Source: Stercorarius parasiticus
Lineage: Eukaryota; Chordata; Aves; Charadriiformes; Stercorariidae
Assembly: GCA_013396915.1 (NCBI GenBank)
Contig: VWZL01001304.1
Location: forward strand, 219,109-283,108
Length of the DNA: 64,000 nucleotides
Direction of reading: 5' to 3'
Below the pieces are notes generated by a model. That model searched no databases. It saw only the letters and a list, made by a program, of their open reading frames with translations, and was not told where the DNA came from. This document shows, in pieces, positions 47,491 through 60,080 of this stretch. The position numbers and the translations under genes were made by a program. Positions within the stretch are counted from its first letter, which is position 1; each line of letters opens with the position of its first letter.

Positions 47491-50400
47491 ATATGAAAAA
47501 AGTCAGCCTTTTTTTTGCAGCACCAGGAATACCCTAATATTTAATCCTGATTTAAGCGTACTTCATAGCCCACTTTCCTAATCCTTACTGTCCTTTGTAG
47601 TCCTTAAATACAATACTTTTTTTTTAACCACATCACAATCATCAGATGCCAGAGAGATGAACCCCTTGTGACTGACACCTCACACATATTTTTTTCCATT
47701 CCTCCAAAGCATTATTTCATTTTCTGCCTAAGTGTCTATAAATCCTTTTTTATTAAATATTCAAGTACCATTGGCACTAGTGTACGTATCATTCCTCTTT
47801 ACTGTCACCTACACACTTCATAAAGATCTTGATATTATTTTTCTGAAAATTTAGAAGATGCAGAATGGAGAAGGTCTGTTCCTCAAGTCCAGTAACACTC
47901 TACAAAGTCCCTTGAATCACACGGCTGTTTTCCCTGCCTTTTCATTTGATTTTAAAGGAGTCTAAAAGACATATGCACATTTTCCCCACCCAGATTAATT
48001 CTGTTCTAGGTAGCATGACCTTTACTTAACAGAAATAGGTGATACTGAACGTATTTCTAGATTACTTTTGGAACTGTCTTACACAGCAAAGAAGATAAAT
48101 CAGACTTGCCTGGCAATGGAAGCAAGGAATTTTAGAACCAGGAAACTAAAGGCTCTGAAATTCCTATTTTAGGAAACCAAAACAGAGACCCTGAATTTGA
48201 AAAATGCTGACATACAGTAACTTTTAAATTTCCTAACCAGAAATATTGTAAAATACCTTCAAACAGCCATTTTTAAGAACCTAGCCATGAAGTTTTGTAA
48301 TTTTATGCTACCATCAAGCTGTGGATCTGTTTTTCCTTGAATATTTAAATTTCTCTCCCAATTTAGAGCTACGGAAGATGCTCTAAATTTTTGCAATTCT
48401 ATATAGATACTAAAATTTTAAACCAGGTGGCAGAATCACTTGTTCTAAAAACAGAACTAAACTTCTTTTTCACCAGTCTTATGCTGACTCTCTCTTTATC
48501 CATGCTTCCTTCAGTGACAGACTATCATCTGTGTTGGCTGCATTTTCCTAATGCTCTGAGGACATTTATTTGGACTTGCTGAACTGTAAATGCTCACTTC
48601 TGAACGGAACCCAGGGCTATGGTCTATTCTGGCTGCTACAGGTCAGCTCCTGCTCACACTCATTAAAAAATCTGAGGCTTGGACTTTTCCACTCAATAAC
48701 CCGAAGGAAGTTAGGGAATCTATGTTAGGTTTATTGCATTTTCACAGCTAATTTTATTCTTTTCCCCAAAGCCTACATACCATGCTGCACAGTGCATGAG
48801 TGAGTGAGTGAAGGGTGAGGCACTGTGTACAAGTGTTCCCACCATCCCCCAGATTCACTCCTTTAAAAACCAGAAATGCACACATCACCAGCGAAGGTTC
48901 TGCCCGATGGATGCTGGGCTGAGACTTCACAATCAAGGGGCATGAAAACATGATTTGCAGGATGGATCTGAGCAGCTGGGAAAGAATCAGGAGCAAATAA
49001 GAGCATTTATAGCAAGGCCCAATATTTTCTAAAAGAAAAAAAGTGTCTCCTTTCTATGAATGTCAATAGTAAATTATTTATTCAACATACCAAAATTTCT
49101 TATCAATAGAAGTCAATTATATCCAATATATTCAGCTTATTTTCAGATGTGCTTTTTCTATCTGGGATCTTAAACTGTACTCTGCCCTGGCTGTATATGC
49201 ATGAGGATGCTCAGAGATACTGGAGGAAAACTGTCATCTTTTTGTTAGAAAGACACGGAGATAAGGCTCCGAAGACTACGAGACCAGGACAAAGGACATA
49301 GAACAGAAGGGCTTTAGAAAGGTGACCTGTACACAGAAATTCCCTTTTATTAAGGGTGTTACCAGCTTCCACAAAGTACATTCCAGGTATTTTTTCCCCA
49401 TGGACTTGTGAAATAACTGTTGGTTTCATCACTGACGGTGAGTCAATAGGCACCTCTCAGATTGAGCGCATGAACTTTCAATACTTAAACAACTGTCATT
49501 CAAACGAGATATCACAAAGTCTTCTCATCAGTGTCTGCTATGTATTTGTAGAGTACCAGTGTCCAGGTGCCTGAATTATCTCAAAAAATTCTGCTTTATA
49601 TCTATGTCTAGCTCAGTTTCCATAAAAAAAGAGCTGTCCTAATAATGTACTCTGTCTCCACAAGCAGGTATCAGTGCCTGTGAGTCCGTCTACCTTCCTT
49701 ATCATGGAAAGCTGTCTCCGAGGTGGTGGTACACAAAGGTATTGCTATTTGGTGGCTCTTCGACTACAAGCCATGTCATCCGACAAAGGCGATAACAGCA
49801 CACCCTCTGCACACCAAGCAGTGATAAAGCCTTCATATGCATTTGTGAAGCGCCTCGATACCAAGAGCCGTGTTGCTGTCTCTTTTCATCCACCAGTGGA
49901 AAAGGAAACAGCAAGAAAAAAAAAAAAATAAAAAATGCCCCGGCTCTGGCCTGAGGAAGAATTTTTTCCAGTGTATCAGTATTTCACTTCCATGGACTGC
50001 ACAACTCAGACAGTGCTTTCAGAGGTTGCCAAAGTTGCCGAGTGCAGGAAAGGATGATGTGAGCTTCAGGGCACCATTTCTATTGAAGGCCAAGTTCCAG
50101 GGCCGGGGGAGAAGGAGGGCTTGTCTTCACTACAACCAAAGCTCCACACTGAAGAAAGACAAACCCAGAAACCCTGTGTTTTCGCCGTTGGTTTTCTCCT
50201 TGTTGTGTGCTTTTGCTGAGGGACAGGAAAACTGAAGAGAGCGAGACCGCAGCAGCCTGTTTTCTCCTGATGCCATCTGCTGGCTGAATGGATTCTGTAA
50301 GCCTGGGCTGACCTAAGGAGAGCACATGGACTTAAAAAAGACAAGGCTTAATTTATTAATACTTATAAGGTCCTTAGCAAACACCACTCAGAAGTCAAAT

Positions 50401-51543
50401 ATTTATTTTTTAAGACAGAATAAAAATGTGCAGAAATATTTTACAGGTTTGAAAAAGAGAAGGAAAAGGGCAAAAGTCAGTATTTAGGTAGTACAGATTT
50501 AACAAATTGATTTGCAGTCCATTGCTTAGGTGAAAATTTGTGAAGAGGAATTATCTTGAAAAGCTATTGCTGCCAGAAGCAGAGCTGGTCCCTGACTTTG
50601 TACAGGCCCACGCAAAGACAAATATCTAAGCAGAACTTAACAAGTTAAATAATCTTCATGACAGTACTAGCTGAGAGAGTTCGCCAGGTACTGGATATGA
50701 AAAAAAAGGTCATTGGATTATAAAGTACATAGGGTGGCACTGTATTCTTTCTGGATTTGGACAGATTTTGGCAGAAGGGCCTGCCATTTGCTGCTAACAA
50801 GACCTCAGATGGTTCCACATCTGAAATAATAATGACTGGAAGATAGACAAAAGATGGTGTTTAGGAGGCGTTGTTCTGATATTTCTGAGCAGGCCTATGA
50901 AAAAGCTATTTGTTGCCCATCCTCTAACACTCACACCCTAACCACCAGTACTCAAACCTCAAACCTCTCTTTGCAGGGTAAAATGATGAAAACTTTTTTT
51001 TTTTTTTTTTAAATTTTTAATATAATGGCTACTGACTTTCCATTTCAGGAAGGCCTTCCAGACTTCAAAAGATAACTGATTTGAAGAATATAACTTGGAC
51101 TGGTTGCCTTTTGTGTACCGTGGACATTTAATTTATTCTGCTGTGGGGATGAGAAATAAAGGAGGTGTATGTCTGGATTGTTGTTGTTGTTAAGCACGTT
51201 CTGGATGGGGTTGCAGACAGAGGCAAAGTACTGAAATACACCCGGCATTACCTACCAAAAGCAATATCATCACTTTCATCCACAGACTATTCTACTTACA
51301 ACAACTTATTATACAACACCTAGTTTTATTTTACTAGTATAAGATGATTAATATTTGAGTTACATCAGAAGTCATTCAGACTGTGTCTTACATCGTCATT
51401 TAAAAATCCTTTACAAAGGACCGATTTTTCTCACATTTCTATTTCACCAGCCTGTACATACAATGGATGTGCACAAGCAGGATCTCCTGCCTAAGGCACC
51501 GAACGTAAAATAAATAAACAAATGACAAATATTATTTCATCTC
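47491..51543. other. Intergenic or distal ASXL3 3' flank, no gene seen
   Basis: About 4 kb without recognised gene or repeat, apart from A-runs (for example 49917-49927) and a T17 run at 50994-51010. The longest frame is 121 codons (49870-50235 +), in a GC-richer patch, with no family resemblance. Confidence 0.5.
50994..51010 (+). repeat. Poly(T) tract, 17 bases
   Basis: An uninterrupted T17, simple sequence. On the - strand it would be an A-tract downstream of ASXL3 and could cause internal oligo-dT priming. Confidence 0.9.
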
Positions 51544-51549
51544 TTTATT
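51544..51549 (-). promoter_or_regulatory. ASXL3: Candidate distal poly(A) signal of ASXL3
   Basis: AATAAA on the - strand, about 4.85 kb after the stop, consistent with the long 3' UTR known for ASXL3. The downstream sequence on the - strand is T-rich with TTTGTTTATTT. Use is inferred. Confidence 0.3.
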
Positions 51550-54166
51550 TTTTTTCAGAATATTTTAATATTGAAGTCCAAGTTGTTATTTTCAAGGCAT
51601 AGGGAAGGGGAAAAGGAAAGGGAGAAGAGAGAAGTTATGAAGACAAATTATTTTAATTTATGGTTTTGTGAATGGTCATTTCTGTAGGCAACAAAATGTT
51701 GTTTTCTTAAAAAAAAATAATAAACCAAACAGCACCATTAAAGAAAGCATGATCCCTGAATTCTAAACGAAACACTGTCTCGAAACAAAAAAATTTGCAA
51801 AAATGCTTGTTTCACCCAGTCATGTCTGGTGGGGTAACGAAGCAAAGCATAACAGCATTAAACCGTAGCAATCCCGCTGAAACCAACTACACCCCCTTCT
51901 GAAGATTCAGAGAACCACTTTCCAAGCTTGTCCTGTGGGAATAATATTTTCTTTGGTAGAGGACTGAAGGAGGGTATTTACTTCACTGAATGCAGATAGA
52001 AAAAACATCTATGCACGTTAGGGATCTCCCCAGTAAATCTGTATTTCCCATGCATGTTAGGTATGAGTGGATTTCACATTGCTGCTATACTGCAGGAGTA
52101 ATACTGCCCTATAAAGGCATAGAATGGCTAATGTCGAACAGATGTAAACATTCAGAATACTGACAAAAAAAAAACCATACACACAAAAAACCCTGTACTG
52201 AAAATGTGAATCGAGTTAAGTTTCCGTAAAGCAGAAAAAATATTTTACAGCAGTACAAGAGAATTATGGCAACAAAGTAAAGCACTTTTCTTGTAACATT
52301 CATGAACAGTACAAATACAACAAAGTTATTCTACGGACTAAATTATTCTTTAACTATCAAATATAGTACAAAGCGAAATATTATGTGCTATAAAAGAAGC
52401 AGCTCCTTAAATTAGACTAAAAAATGCCTTTTTTTTTTTTTATTTCTTTTCGTTGGTTTTACAGTGACAAAGCATGATGACCGAAGACAACAGGATTTCA
52501 TAGATTCAGAAACATTTAGCTACACGGGTCCATGATAAATCCACTGAATATTTTGTTGCTTGCCCCCCCAGTGTTCTGCGGAGCCACAGAAGACGAGGCG
52601 CTGCGCTGCTGCCAGGAGACTGCAGAAGTCATTCAGTGTTCAGAGCAGGGCCGTTCACGTGTGTCAGCTAAAATGATCCCTTTCGGTGACGCTTCTCAGC
52701 TCATCTTGAGTGTTTATCCTGGTACTTCACCACACCTTGGAGAAACTGCTAAACCAGAGGCTACAATACCGATTCTGAAATTGTGCGTGTGTTTATAAGG
52801 GGAAGGGGGTGCAGCATAAGGTAATTTTACTTCAGAAATTGCATTATAAAGCACCATATGCACCAGCTTCAAAACTGAGCAAGGAATTGCAGGGCCCTGA
52901 AAAACCATCTGCACGTTCTGTAGCTTACCCTGACAACATGCACCACCCTCAAGAAGAAAGTCTATAGTACAGAGAATACACCTTTTGCTTTATGGCTCAA
53001 CCTTGATTTTTGTCTTTTAAACGCTATTTCACGTACTAGACCTCAGCAGATAAATAAAATGCCAACAGGGAGCATCCAGTTCACCATTTCTTAATTATTT
53101 CTTTTTTAACATTATTTCAAAGGGAATTTCTGCTTGGAAAATTAGTTCAGAACAGAAACACACAAACACACACACACCGCAAATGCCCTAACGTTATCTG
53201 CATATCTCACAGGTATGCAATTAAAAGAATAAAGAGGGAGGAAAGAAAAAAAAGAGTGTTTCTCCCTCTCACCCAAAAGTGCTGCTCCAGGGGTAGGAGT
53301 AAGGGAACAATTTTGGAGATTTTTTTTAAAAAAAAAAGGTAAATTATACATGCTGGACATTGGGACACATACGTACGTACACGCAAACACAGAGAAGTGT
53401 GTTCTTAAACAATTCTTCCACCACTTTTCAGTGCATAAACTATTAACACCCCACGGTGCAAACTGTATGGTCATTAGAAAACACAATGACCTTGGGCCTG
53501 AAACCTGGACAATGAAAGAAAAAAAGAAGTAATTCAAAATTAACCTCTAAATGTGATTGTGTTCTTATTGAAGACCAAGGCTCACTCTTCCCCAAGCATT
53601 TGTGTGATACCAGAATCCAAGTAAGGTTTTCAGTCCCACTGGGATTCAGTCAGGCTCCTATATCACCACAGTTGCTTTTGAGTATTTTAATACCCTAAAA
53701 CTATCATCTGCAACAACACTTCACGACTGTTGGCTAACATATTGGTCAAGTTTATGCCTGGTGCAGCTCCAACGACTCAAGAACAGGAGGAGTGGAACTG
53801 CACTATGGAAGAGTTTGGTCAGTTTTGTAACATAACATAGCACCATCCAGTCTAATGCCATTTTAAATAACGTTTTATCATGACCTCACACATGCAAGTT
53901 GCAATCCTGATACAAAAATGACAATGTGACATGAATGAGTTACCTACCACATCAGTCACACTCTTATCCTTTGAACAAAGTAAAACTATGTTCTGGCCGG
54001 AATTTATTTCTATATTATGTCAGTCAATACAAGAAGTATTTCAAGATGCAAGTACAAACAAATATTGACTTATGTGCTGTGGACAGGAAAACCTGAGCTA
54101 GAAATAAGGATTCCCAGCAGGCTTATATAAACACAGGTTATTAGAAGTCTAAGACTGGTTGCTCTC

Positions 54167-54172
54167 TTTATT
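54167..54172 (-). promoter_or_regulatory. ASXL3: Candidate proximal poly(A) signal of ASXL3
   Basis: AATAAA on the - strand, about 2.2 kb after the ASXL3 stop. Use is inferred. Confidence 0.3.
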
Positions 54173-56396
54173 TTAAATAGAAGTATCCTACCTCTACCAA
54201 GGATAAATACAATGCAATACAATTCCAATACAAAGGCTCCTCAAATACGTATTTTATATGCGCGAACTGACTCCACTCATGCTTACTCATGAGTATTTTC
54301 CAGTCACTGTTTTGCCAGCAGCAGGCATAGCACTGGATGATAATGTTCATGTGGTTACTTTTAGGTTTTTGCTTGGCTGGCTTATTTTCCTACCAGAAGA
54401 CCTGAAAGTGCTGAGAAGCCATTTCTTAACTCACTTGTCATACTAAGGAGCACTTTTGTATAGAAAAAATATATTATTGTATCAGCAACAAATTTGTTAG
54501 TGTAATTATAAATGGCCTTTGTACCACACAGTGTCAAAAATAATATTGATATGTTGCTAATTACAATAAAAGAGAACATCAAGGTGCACCATCGAGATTC
54601 CTGTGACAGGAATGTATGTTGTAGATATTCCAGCTCACTTTTAAGACAATAAATGGCATTTATCATGTTTGTGAAAATGGTCCCACAAGAAAATAAATGT
54701 GGTTCCTCCATTCAATAGAACCTCACTAATACGCACCCATGTCAGGGAATCCAGTTACAGCTTATGAGTAAGTATGCAAACAAACACCATATAGAAAAAG
54801 TATAGTGTAAAACATGGTATACTTTTTATTTCCTAAATGTAGTTCTATCATTCACACTAATGTTTCAGAATGCAACAGTAAATTGCATCATGAAATCCAA
54901 GCAGTGTTACATCTCACACATTTGTACTACATTGCTCTCTGAGAACTGTGGAAGGAAAATCAGTTTTCTTCAGCAGACTGTAAGGTCTTTGGATTAGTGA
55001 GGTTCTACTGTAATGGTAAAAATAACATTTCTCTTTGATGCTGACATTTGGGCAGACCCAACCACATATTGGCAGATGGATGACTTGCACTCCACACTCT
55101 GTGTTCTTGAAGTGGGAGTAAAAAAACTCAAGGTATTTTCATCTCCCCAGCAACTGCATGTGCTTTATCCCTTTACAGTATTTTCCTTTTAGGTGAATAG
55201 GGCCCCAAAAGTATCATTTTTCTTCTCTCCTGTTACGGTGGCTAGCGCATTTGGAATGCGGCTATAGTCCTATATGTAAATACAGTACTGGATATATACT
55301 GAAGATTACTTTAAAGATGCAGTATCCCTTGCAAAAATTTCTAAAAGGTAGAGTAAGGGGTCTGGATTCCTTTGAGAAAAAAAGGTTAGTGTTGTAAATA
55401 AGTCTAAGAATTACTTTAAATCGCAAAACTCTGAGATGTTGTTTAAAATAGAGTAACTCACATAAGAGGAAAAACAACTGATAATCTAATATTCAACCAA
55501 TACACAATTAGAATCTTTCCTTATTCATTCACCATACGAATGCATGATTTTTAGGCCACGGAAAGGCTAAAATATCCAGAACCTATTACATAAGTCTGAC
55601 CCTATATATATATTTGGGACTGACAAAACGAGCAGAAAGATTAGAGAAAAATACAAATAAAGAATATTTGAGTGGGAAACAAGAAGAGAAAACAGGTTTC
55701 TAATTCCCAGTAGAGAAGTCACTTTCTCCAGACTCTACTGAAGACAATGTGATTCCAGTGTTGGTCCCACTAACCCATCGCATATACAAATCTTTCTCGA
55801 GGAATCAACAAGAGATGAGGAGTAAGATTTGAATTCCATAGTCCCTGGCAGGCACGTAAGGAAGCTCCTCTAACAATCTAAATTCCTCTCTTATTTTTTG
55901 CTAGGTGAACTGACTGTATTTTAGCCCTCGACAGTGAAAGTCAACTGAAGAAGACAATCCTATCAGCAGAAAAACTGTAAACTTAGAAGCTACGATGGAC
56001 AATACCCCGCACCTTGCCGCTATCCCACTCAAAACAGTCACTGTTCTGCATAGTTACTCCACTTCTTGCAGGGCTATTCTTCCACTCATCTTTAACCTGC
56101 AGCTTGTATCGGTTATCAAAAAGTGGAGAAAAAATGTGCTGCACTTTGTGCAAATAAATAGAAGCTACAAATGACATGCATTAATGCCTTTTTTTTTAGC
56201 ACAGCAAGAGAGATCATAGAAGCTGCAGTAACAAGGCTATTTTTTTTTAATCTACTTCTACCGGTTTCCTCAAAAAAAAAAAAAATAATAAATCAACTAA
56301 TTGCAAACCATTAGTGGCCTAAACTGTTCCGATTTCTCCGTTCCTTTGTCCCGCTCTCCCACGCTGATAAGGGATACTGCATCTTTGATTCATTTC

Positions 56397-59300
56397 CTAC
56401 CGTACAACCAGACAAGCTACACACAGTTTGGAAGGCCCTATGCAGTCGTCGTGACAGAAGGCTCCGCAGCCCTTGCACACGATCATGGCTTTCAGCCTGC
56501 AAGAGCATTTCAGTTCCAGTTCATCGGCATTGCTACTGTCAGCAAATTTCTGAAGCGGGATCTGCGCGTTCTGGTTAGACAGGCCCATGGCAGTGTTCGA
56601 GCCACTTCCTAAAATCCCAATCGACTTCTCAATTGCAGATGCTGCCCTTTTGAAGCTTGTGCTACCAAAGTGTATCGTTGGGTAATTTCCACAGAGCTGC
56701 TGCTGCGGCTGCTGCGGTGGGTGCTGCGTCTGTATTTTCTGAGCAGCAAGTTGGGTAAAAGGCTTCTGTGGCTCAGAAAGTAAATAGGAAGAGAAATCTG
56801 CATTTTTTAATGCAAACGCTTTTAACTGTTCTTTCACTTCGTTCTGATCATAGGAAGCTTGTTTCATGCCCAGTTCGCAGCTGCTGCTTAAACCTTCCTC
56901 AAAAGAAATAGGTTCAGATTTTATATTGCTACAGATGCTTGCTGGCTGAGTCCAACTAAGTCTTTTAGCGGTTTCCATAGTAACTGTCGGTTGTTTTTGA
57001 TCAGAGGGGACTTCTGCATTTGGGTGAGGAGGGGGAGGAGGTGGCAGGNGGGAGGGGGGAGGAGGGGGAGGAGGGGGATGCACTAATGTTTTACTCTGCA
57101 GAGTCTGAGAGGCACTGGCAATGTCATCACCTTCCTTAATTTGAATATTAGGGGAAAACACACTTCCTAGCCTCAGCTGGTGAGCTGCTGTAGAAATATT
57201 CACATCTCCCAAGCCCTTCTGTTCCAGGTGTCTGCTAAAAGCAAATGCATTGCAGCCAGGTGGGCCTTTTGAAGTAGTTTGCAACAAAGCTGCCGTAGGA
57301 ATGGGGCCTCTTGCAGCCATGGACATTTGGTAAAAATGCTGTCTATGTGAGGTACTAGCTTCTGCGAGAAAGCTGCCATTTTTATCAATGTGAAATAAGC
57401 TCTGCTGGAAACTGCATGAAGGCAAAGGCCTCTTCTGCTGCTTGATCTCTGGGCTGTGAGCGATTCGGCTCTGAATGGCGTGTTTGTTCAGCCACTCCTG
57501 CTTAAATGGCTGACCATGCCCTAGCTGATTCATGCTGGAACTAATTACACAAGGAGCCACTTTAACATCTGTGTCCATTGACACCTTCCCAGGCTCACAT
57601 TTAATTTGAGCATGTTCCCCTATAGTCCTGGCCATCCTCTTTTTCGGATGGTTTTCACGCTTTCTGATTTGGAGTGGGGCTATGCTGCCTGCGGTAAATC
57701 CTTTACCATCTGGATTAGGAGAGTTGGAAGGATGTTCAACAATATTTCTCTCGGACACTGCTGTTTTACATACTGAGGTAGTTTGCAAAGGCAAGGGAAG
57801 CCTGTTAATTTCTAGTTTGGCTCCTGATCTGGGCTGCGGCAGCACTTTCTCTAAAGGCAGATTGCCTTGCAGTAACTGTGTCACTAAAGGATTGTTGGCT
57901 TCCACTGACGACAAGCGACAGCTAGAGCCCCCGGCACTGGTAACTCTCTTTAAGGTTTCTGTCGTCAGGGACAGGGAGTCTTCCATGGAGTCCGCGATGG
58001 ATATCTTGGAGGTCTGCGGCGGCTGCGCACTCGTGGCTATTTCTGCGGTCTGGGCAGGCATTTCAGGTCCTGTAAAATCTTCGGTGTCCATCCTGAAGCA
58101 CTTGTCAGATTCATTAGTTTCTGATTTAACAGGAACAGCCATGCTCGTCAAAAGACTCCTGGATTGCAGTTCTGACATTTGTGTGTAACTGGACGGTTCG
58201 GTTTTGACATTTTTTAAGCAGTTTTGCTCTGTGTATTCCTTATGCTTACCGGAGTTAAGATGGCTGACCACTGGCTGGTCTGTACTCATTGCCTCTTCAT
58301 CATGCCAACAAATTCTATTGTTAGTGTTATACTGATTGGCACAGGCAGCATCTGCTTCATTTTTAAATGCTGAAGGACCTCTTAATTGCTCAGCAAAACC
58401 TTGGCTGGGAGTAACCACCTCAATTAACTTATCTTGAGGAGCAAGAGGCACTTCTCGAAGACTTGAACAACCTGCCTGCAAGTTCTTGCTGTCTTGCTTT
58501 GCTGTAATGGTGATAAAGCTGGAATTGTGCTCAAGGCTTTCATTAGAGACCACTTCAGGCCTGCTTATGACAGACACCTGGGGACAGGCTATACTTTGTA
58601 AGGCAGCTTCTGTCCTTACAGGTCTGCTCTGCAGGTCAATGCTGTTCTCTGTGTTTTCAATAGAAGAAGAAAGTGACAGACTGGAATTCAGATTTGTAGT
58701 GTGGTCAACAATGACTTTGCAAGGTATAGACCTGTTCATGACAGTTTGTGTAAAGCTCACCGGCTGAGATTTACCAGAGAGATCCATTCGGTTTCGTGCT
58801 CCAGAGCTTTTTTCTAAGAGATCAGCATTTAATTTAGTAGCATTATCATAAGAGCTTATTGTCACCATGTTACTAGTAAACATTGAAATGGGCGGCCTTG
58901 CAACAGAATCTGCTACTGCAAGGGCCTCACTGCAACTTAAAGCTGACCTAGCGGTAGTGTGAATGGAGACAGGGCTTTGCTCATTACACCCAGTTATGGC
59001 TATCTTATCAGAAGAAAATCTGTTGGTAGTCCCCACTGGGGGAATCAGTACAGAACTACCAGAGAGATGATTTGGCAAATTATTTGCAATAGATGAAGCT
59101 GGCACAGTGGCATAATGACTGGAGACTGTGTTATTCGCATTGCTACTTGGTATCGGCAACCTTTTGTCATCGATGGCATTTGATAAGACCGTATTGTCTA
59201 TGGAGACTGGTACGTTACTGTTATCAATGCATTTTGGTCCAACGGTTATGCATGGAGTATCAGCCCCTTGGATGGTTTTCAGCATATTTATATTACAAGC

Positions 59301-60080
59301 TGAAACTGCTGTGTTTGCACTGTCAACAGACATTAAAACAGAGGATTTATCAACAGAACTTGCAAAAGAAAGTTCTTTAATTGCTCCAGACATAGCAGTG
59401 CTGCAAACAGACACAGAGACTGAACTTTTATTATAAAGCACTGGCACACTGTTACTTTCAGTAGAGGTAGATGAAATAATTTGCTCACACAATTGTGGCA
59501 TAGGTATATTTTCATCAGAACTGTGCACAGATATCTCAGTAGCAGTTTCTGGTAATGTAACTGTGTTCAGTGACGGCTGCAATAAAGTGGTAGTCTCACG
59601 GTGATGAGCAGACTTGTTGCTAGGGGACCTGCAGTTAGGATTAACTATAATGACACCAGTAGAACCTTCAATCTTTGCGTCAGTAGAAGTCGGTATCTCC
59701 AGAGATGAGGTACTTTCCTTTGAGCTGAACTGCGACTTTGGCTCTTTATTAGTCTGGAGTAAATGAGCTCTGGCTTGATGCTTTGCAAATAGCTTGGCCT
59801 TCGTTTGCTCCTTGATGTGTGCCAGTGTTCTTGTCTTCCCACCTTCGCATGGGGTCCCCATTGCTCCAGAGACTATGCTCGCAGCCGCTGCCACGGCTGC
59901 TGCAGCTGCAGCTTCTCTTTGGGCTCTTGCTTGCTGAGCTCTTGCTTTGATATCTGCAAGAGTTCTAGCCCCAGTGTTTCTCCCACTGCTGACCGATGTA
60001 CTAGGGGAAACTCGAGGTTCTGGTTTAGAAACAGGTTGGCTCTTGATGATGAAAGGTGGTCCAATTTTTGAAAGCTGAAT
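56397..60080 (-). CDS. ASXL3: ASXL3 terminal coding exon (1,227 codons plus stop), PHD-like finger at C-terminus
   Basis: ASXL3 is a Polycomb/Trithorax-associated chromatin scaffold that binds BAP1 in the nucleus and supports H2A deubiquitination. This exon starts after a TTTTCTTCCTTTAG acceptor with ATT CAG in phase 0 ([19 protein letters not shown]), joining the PPLK end of the previous exon. In order, it has an alanine-rich block ([14 protein letters not shown]) near the start; long Ser/Thr-rich disordered sequence; the ASXM2-type segment [19 protein letters not shown] with an LVTQLL nuclear-receptor-box-like motif (about 57790-57900); a basic cluster ([13 protein letters not shown]) that may be an NLS; a proline tract (57022-57078) with one N; and the C-terminal zinc finger at 56400-56525. 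Its Cys/His pattern is CSC, CKGC, CHDDC, CVAC. The frame is intact from acceptor to TAG/TAA-type stop at 56397-56399. Both the finger and the paired huge last exons separate ASXL3 from ASXL1 and ASXL2. Confidence 0.97.
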   Translation of the reverse strand: MQLSKIGPPFIIKSQPVSKPEPRVSPSTSVSSGRNTGARTLADIKARAQQARAQREAAAAAAVAAAASIVSGAMGTPCEGGKTRTLAHIKEQTKAKLFAKHQARAHLLQTNKEPKSQFSSKESTSSLEIPTSTDAKIEGSTGVIIVNPNCRSPSNKSAHHRETTTLLQPSLNTVTLPETATEISVHSSDENIPMPQLCEQIISSTSTESNSVPVLYNKSSVSVSVCSTAMSGAIKELSFASSVDKSSVLMSVDSANTAVSACNINMLKTIQGADTPCITVGPKCIDNSNVPVSIDNTVLSNAIDDKRLPIPSSNANNTVSSHYATVPASSIANNLPNHLSGSSVLIPPVGTTNRFSSDKIAITGCNEQSPVSIHTTARSALSCSEALAVADSVARPPISMFTSNMVTISSYDNATKLNADLLEKSSGARNRMDLSGKSQPVSFTQTVMNRSIPCKVIVDHTTNLNSSLSLSSSIENTENSIDLQSRPVRTEAALQSIACPQVSVISRPEVVSNESLEHNSSFITITAKQDSKNLQAGCSSLREVPLAPQDKLIEVVTPSQGFAEQLRGPSAFKNEADAACANQYNTNNRICWHDEEAMSTDQPVVSHLNSGKHKEYTEQNCLKNVKTEPSSYTQMSELQSRSLLTSMAVPVKSETNESDKCFRMDTEDFTGPEMPAQTAEIATSAQPPQTSKISIADSMEDSLSLTTETLKRVTSAGGSSCRLSSVEANNPLVTQLLQGNLPLEKVLPQPRSGAKLEINRLPLPLQTTSVCKTAVSERNIVEHPSNSPNPDGKGFTAGSIAPLQIRKRENHPKKRMARTIGEHAQIKCEPGKVSMDTDVKVAPCVISSSMNQLGHGQPFKQEWLNKHAIQSRIAHSPEIKQQKRPLPSCSFQQSLFHIDKNGSFLAEASTSHRQHFYQMSMAARGPIPTAALLQTTSKGPPGCNAFAFSRHLEQKGLGDVNISTAAHQLRLGSVFSPNIQIKEGDDIASASQTLQSKTLVHPPPPPPPPSXLPPPPPPHPNAEVPSDQKQPTVTMETAKRLSWTQPASICSNIKSEPISFEEGLSSSCELGMKQASYDQNEVKEQLKAFALKNADFSSYLLSEPQKPFTQLAAQKIQTQHPPQQPQQQLCGNYPTIHFGSTSFKRAASAIEKSIGILGSGSNTAMGLSNQNAQIPLQKFADSSNADELELKCSCRLKAMIVCKGCGAFCHDDCIGPSKLCVACLVVR
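57022..57078 (-). repeat. ASXL3: Proline-coding CCT/CCC tract in ASXL3, contains one N
   Basis: On the - strand the bases encode about nine prolines, a serine, an undetermined residue, a leucine and six more prolines. The N at 57049 falls in the undetermined codon (CNC). Vertebrate ASXL3 proteins have a long polyproline stretch here, usually longer than this, so the tract length may be reduced in the lineage or collapsed in assembly. Confidence 0.9.

Larger units (their letters stand above)
51544..56396 (-). other. ASXL3: ASXL3 3' UTR (inferred extent)
   Basis: Downstream of the ASXL3 stop there is no open frame of note and no recognised repeat. Vertebrate ASXL3 mRNAs carry a 3' UTR of several kilobases, so most of this stretch is probably UTR. 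Candidate AATAAA signals on the - strand (TTTATT on +) include 54167-54172 and 51544-51549. The sequence is AT-rich with many T/A runs. Which signal is used cannot be decided from sequence alone. Confidence 0.4.

Noticed and set aside
53160..53178. CA-repeat microsatellite
   Set aside because: It is short and imperfect, ordinary simple sequence in the likely ASXL3 3' UTR.
57682..58188. 168-codon + strand frame
   Set aside because: It is antisense to the ASXL3 terminal exon and arises from its codon composition.
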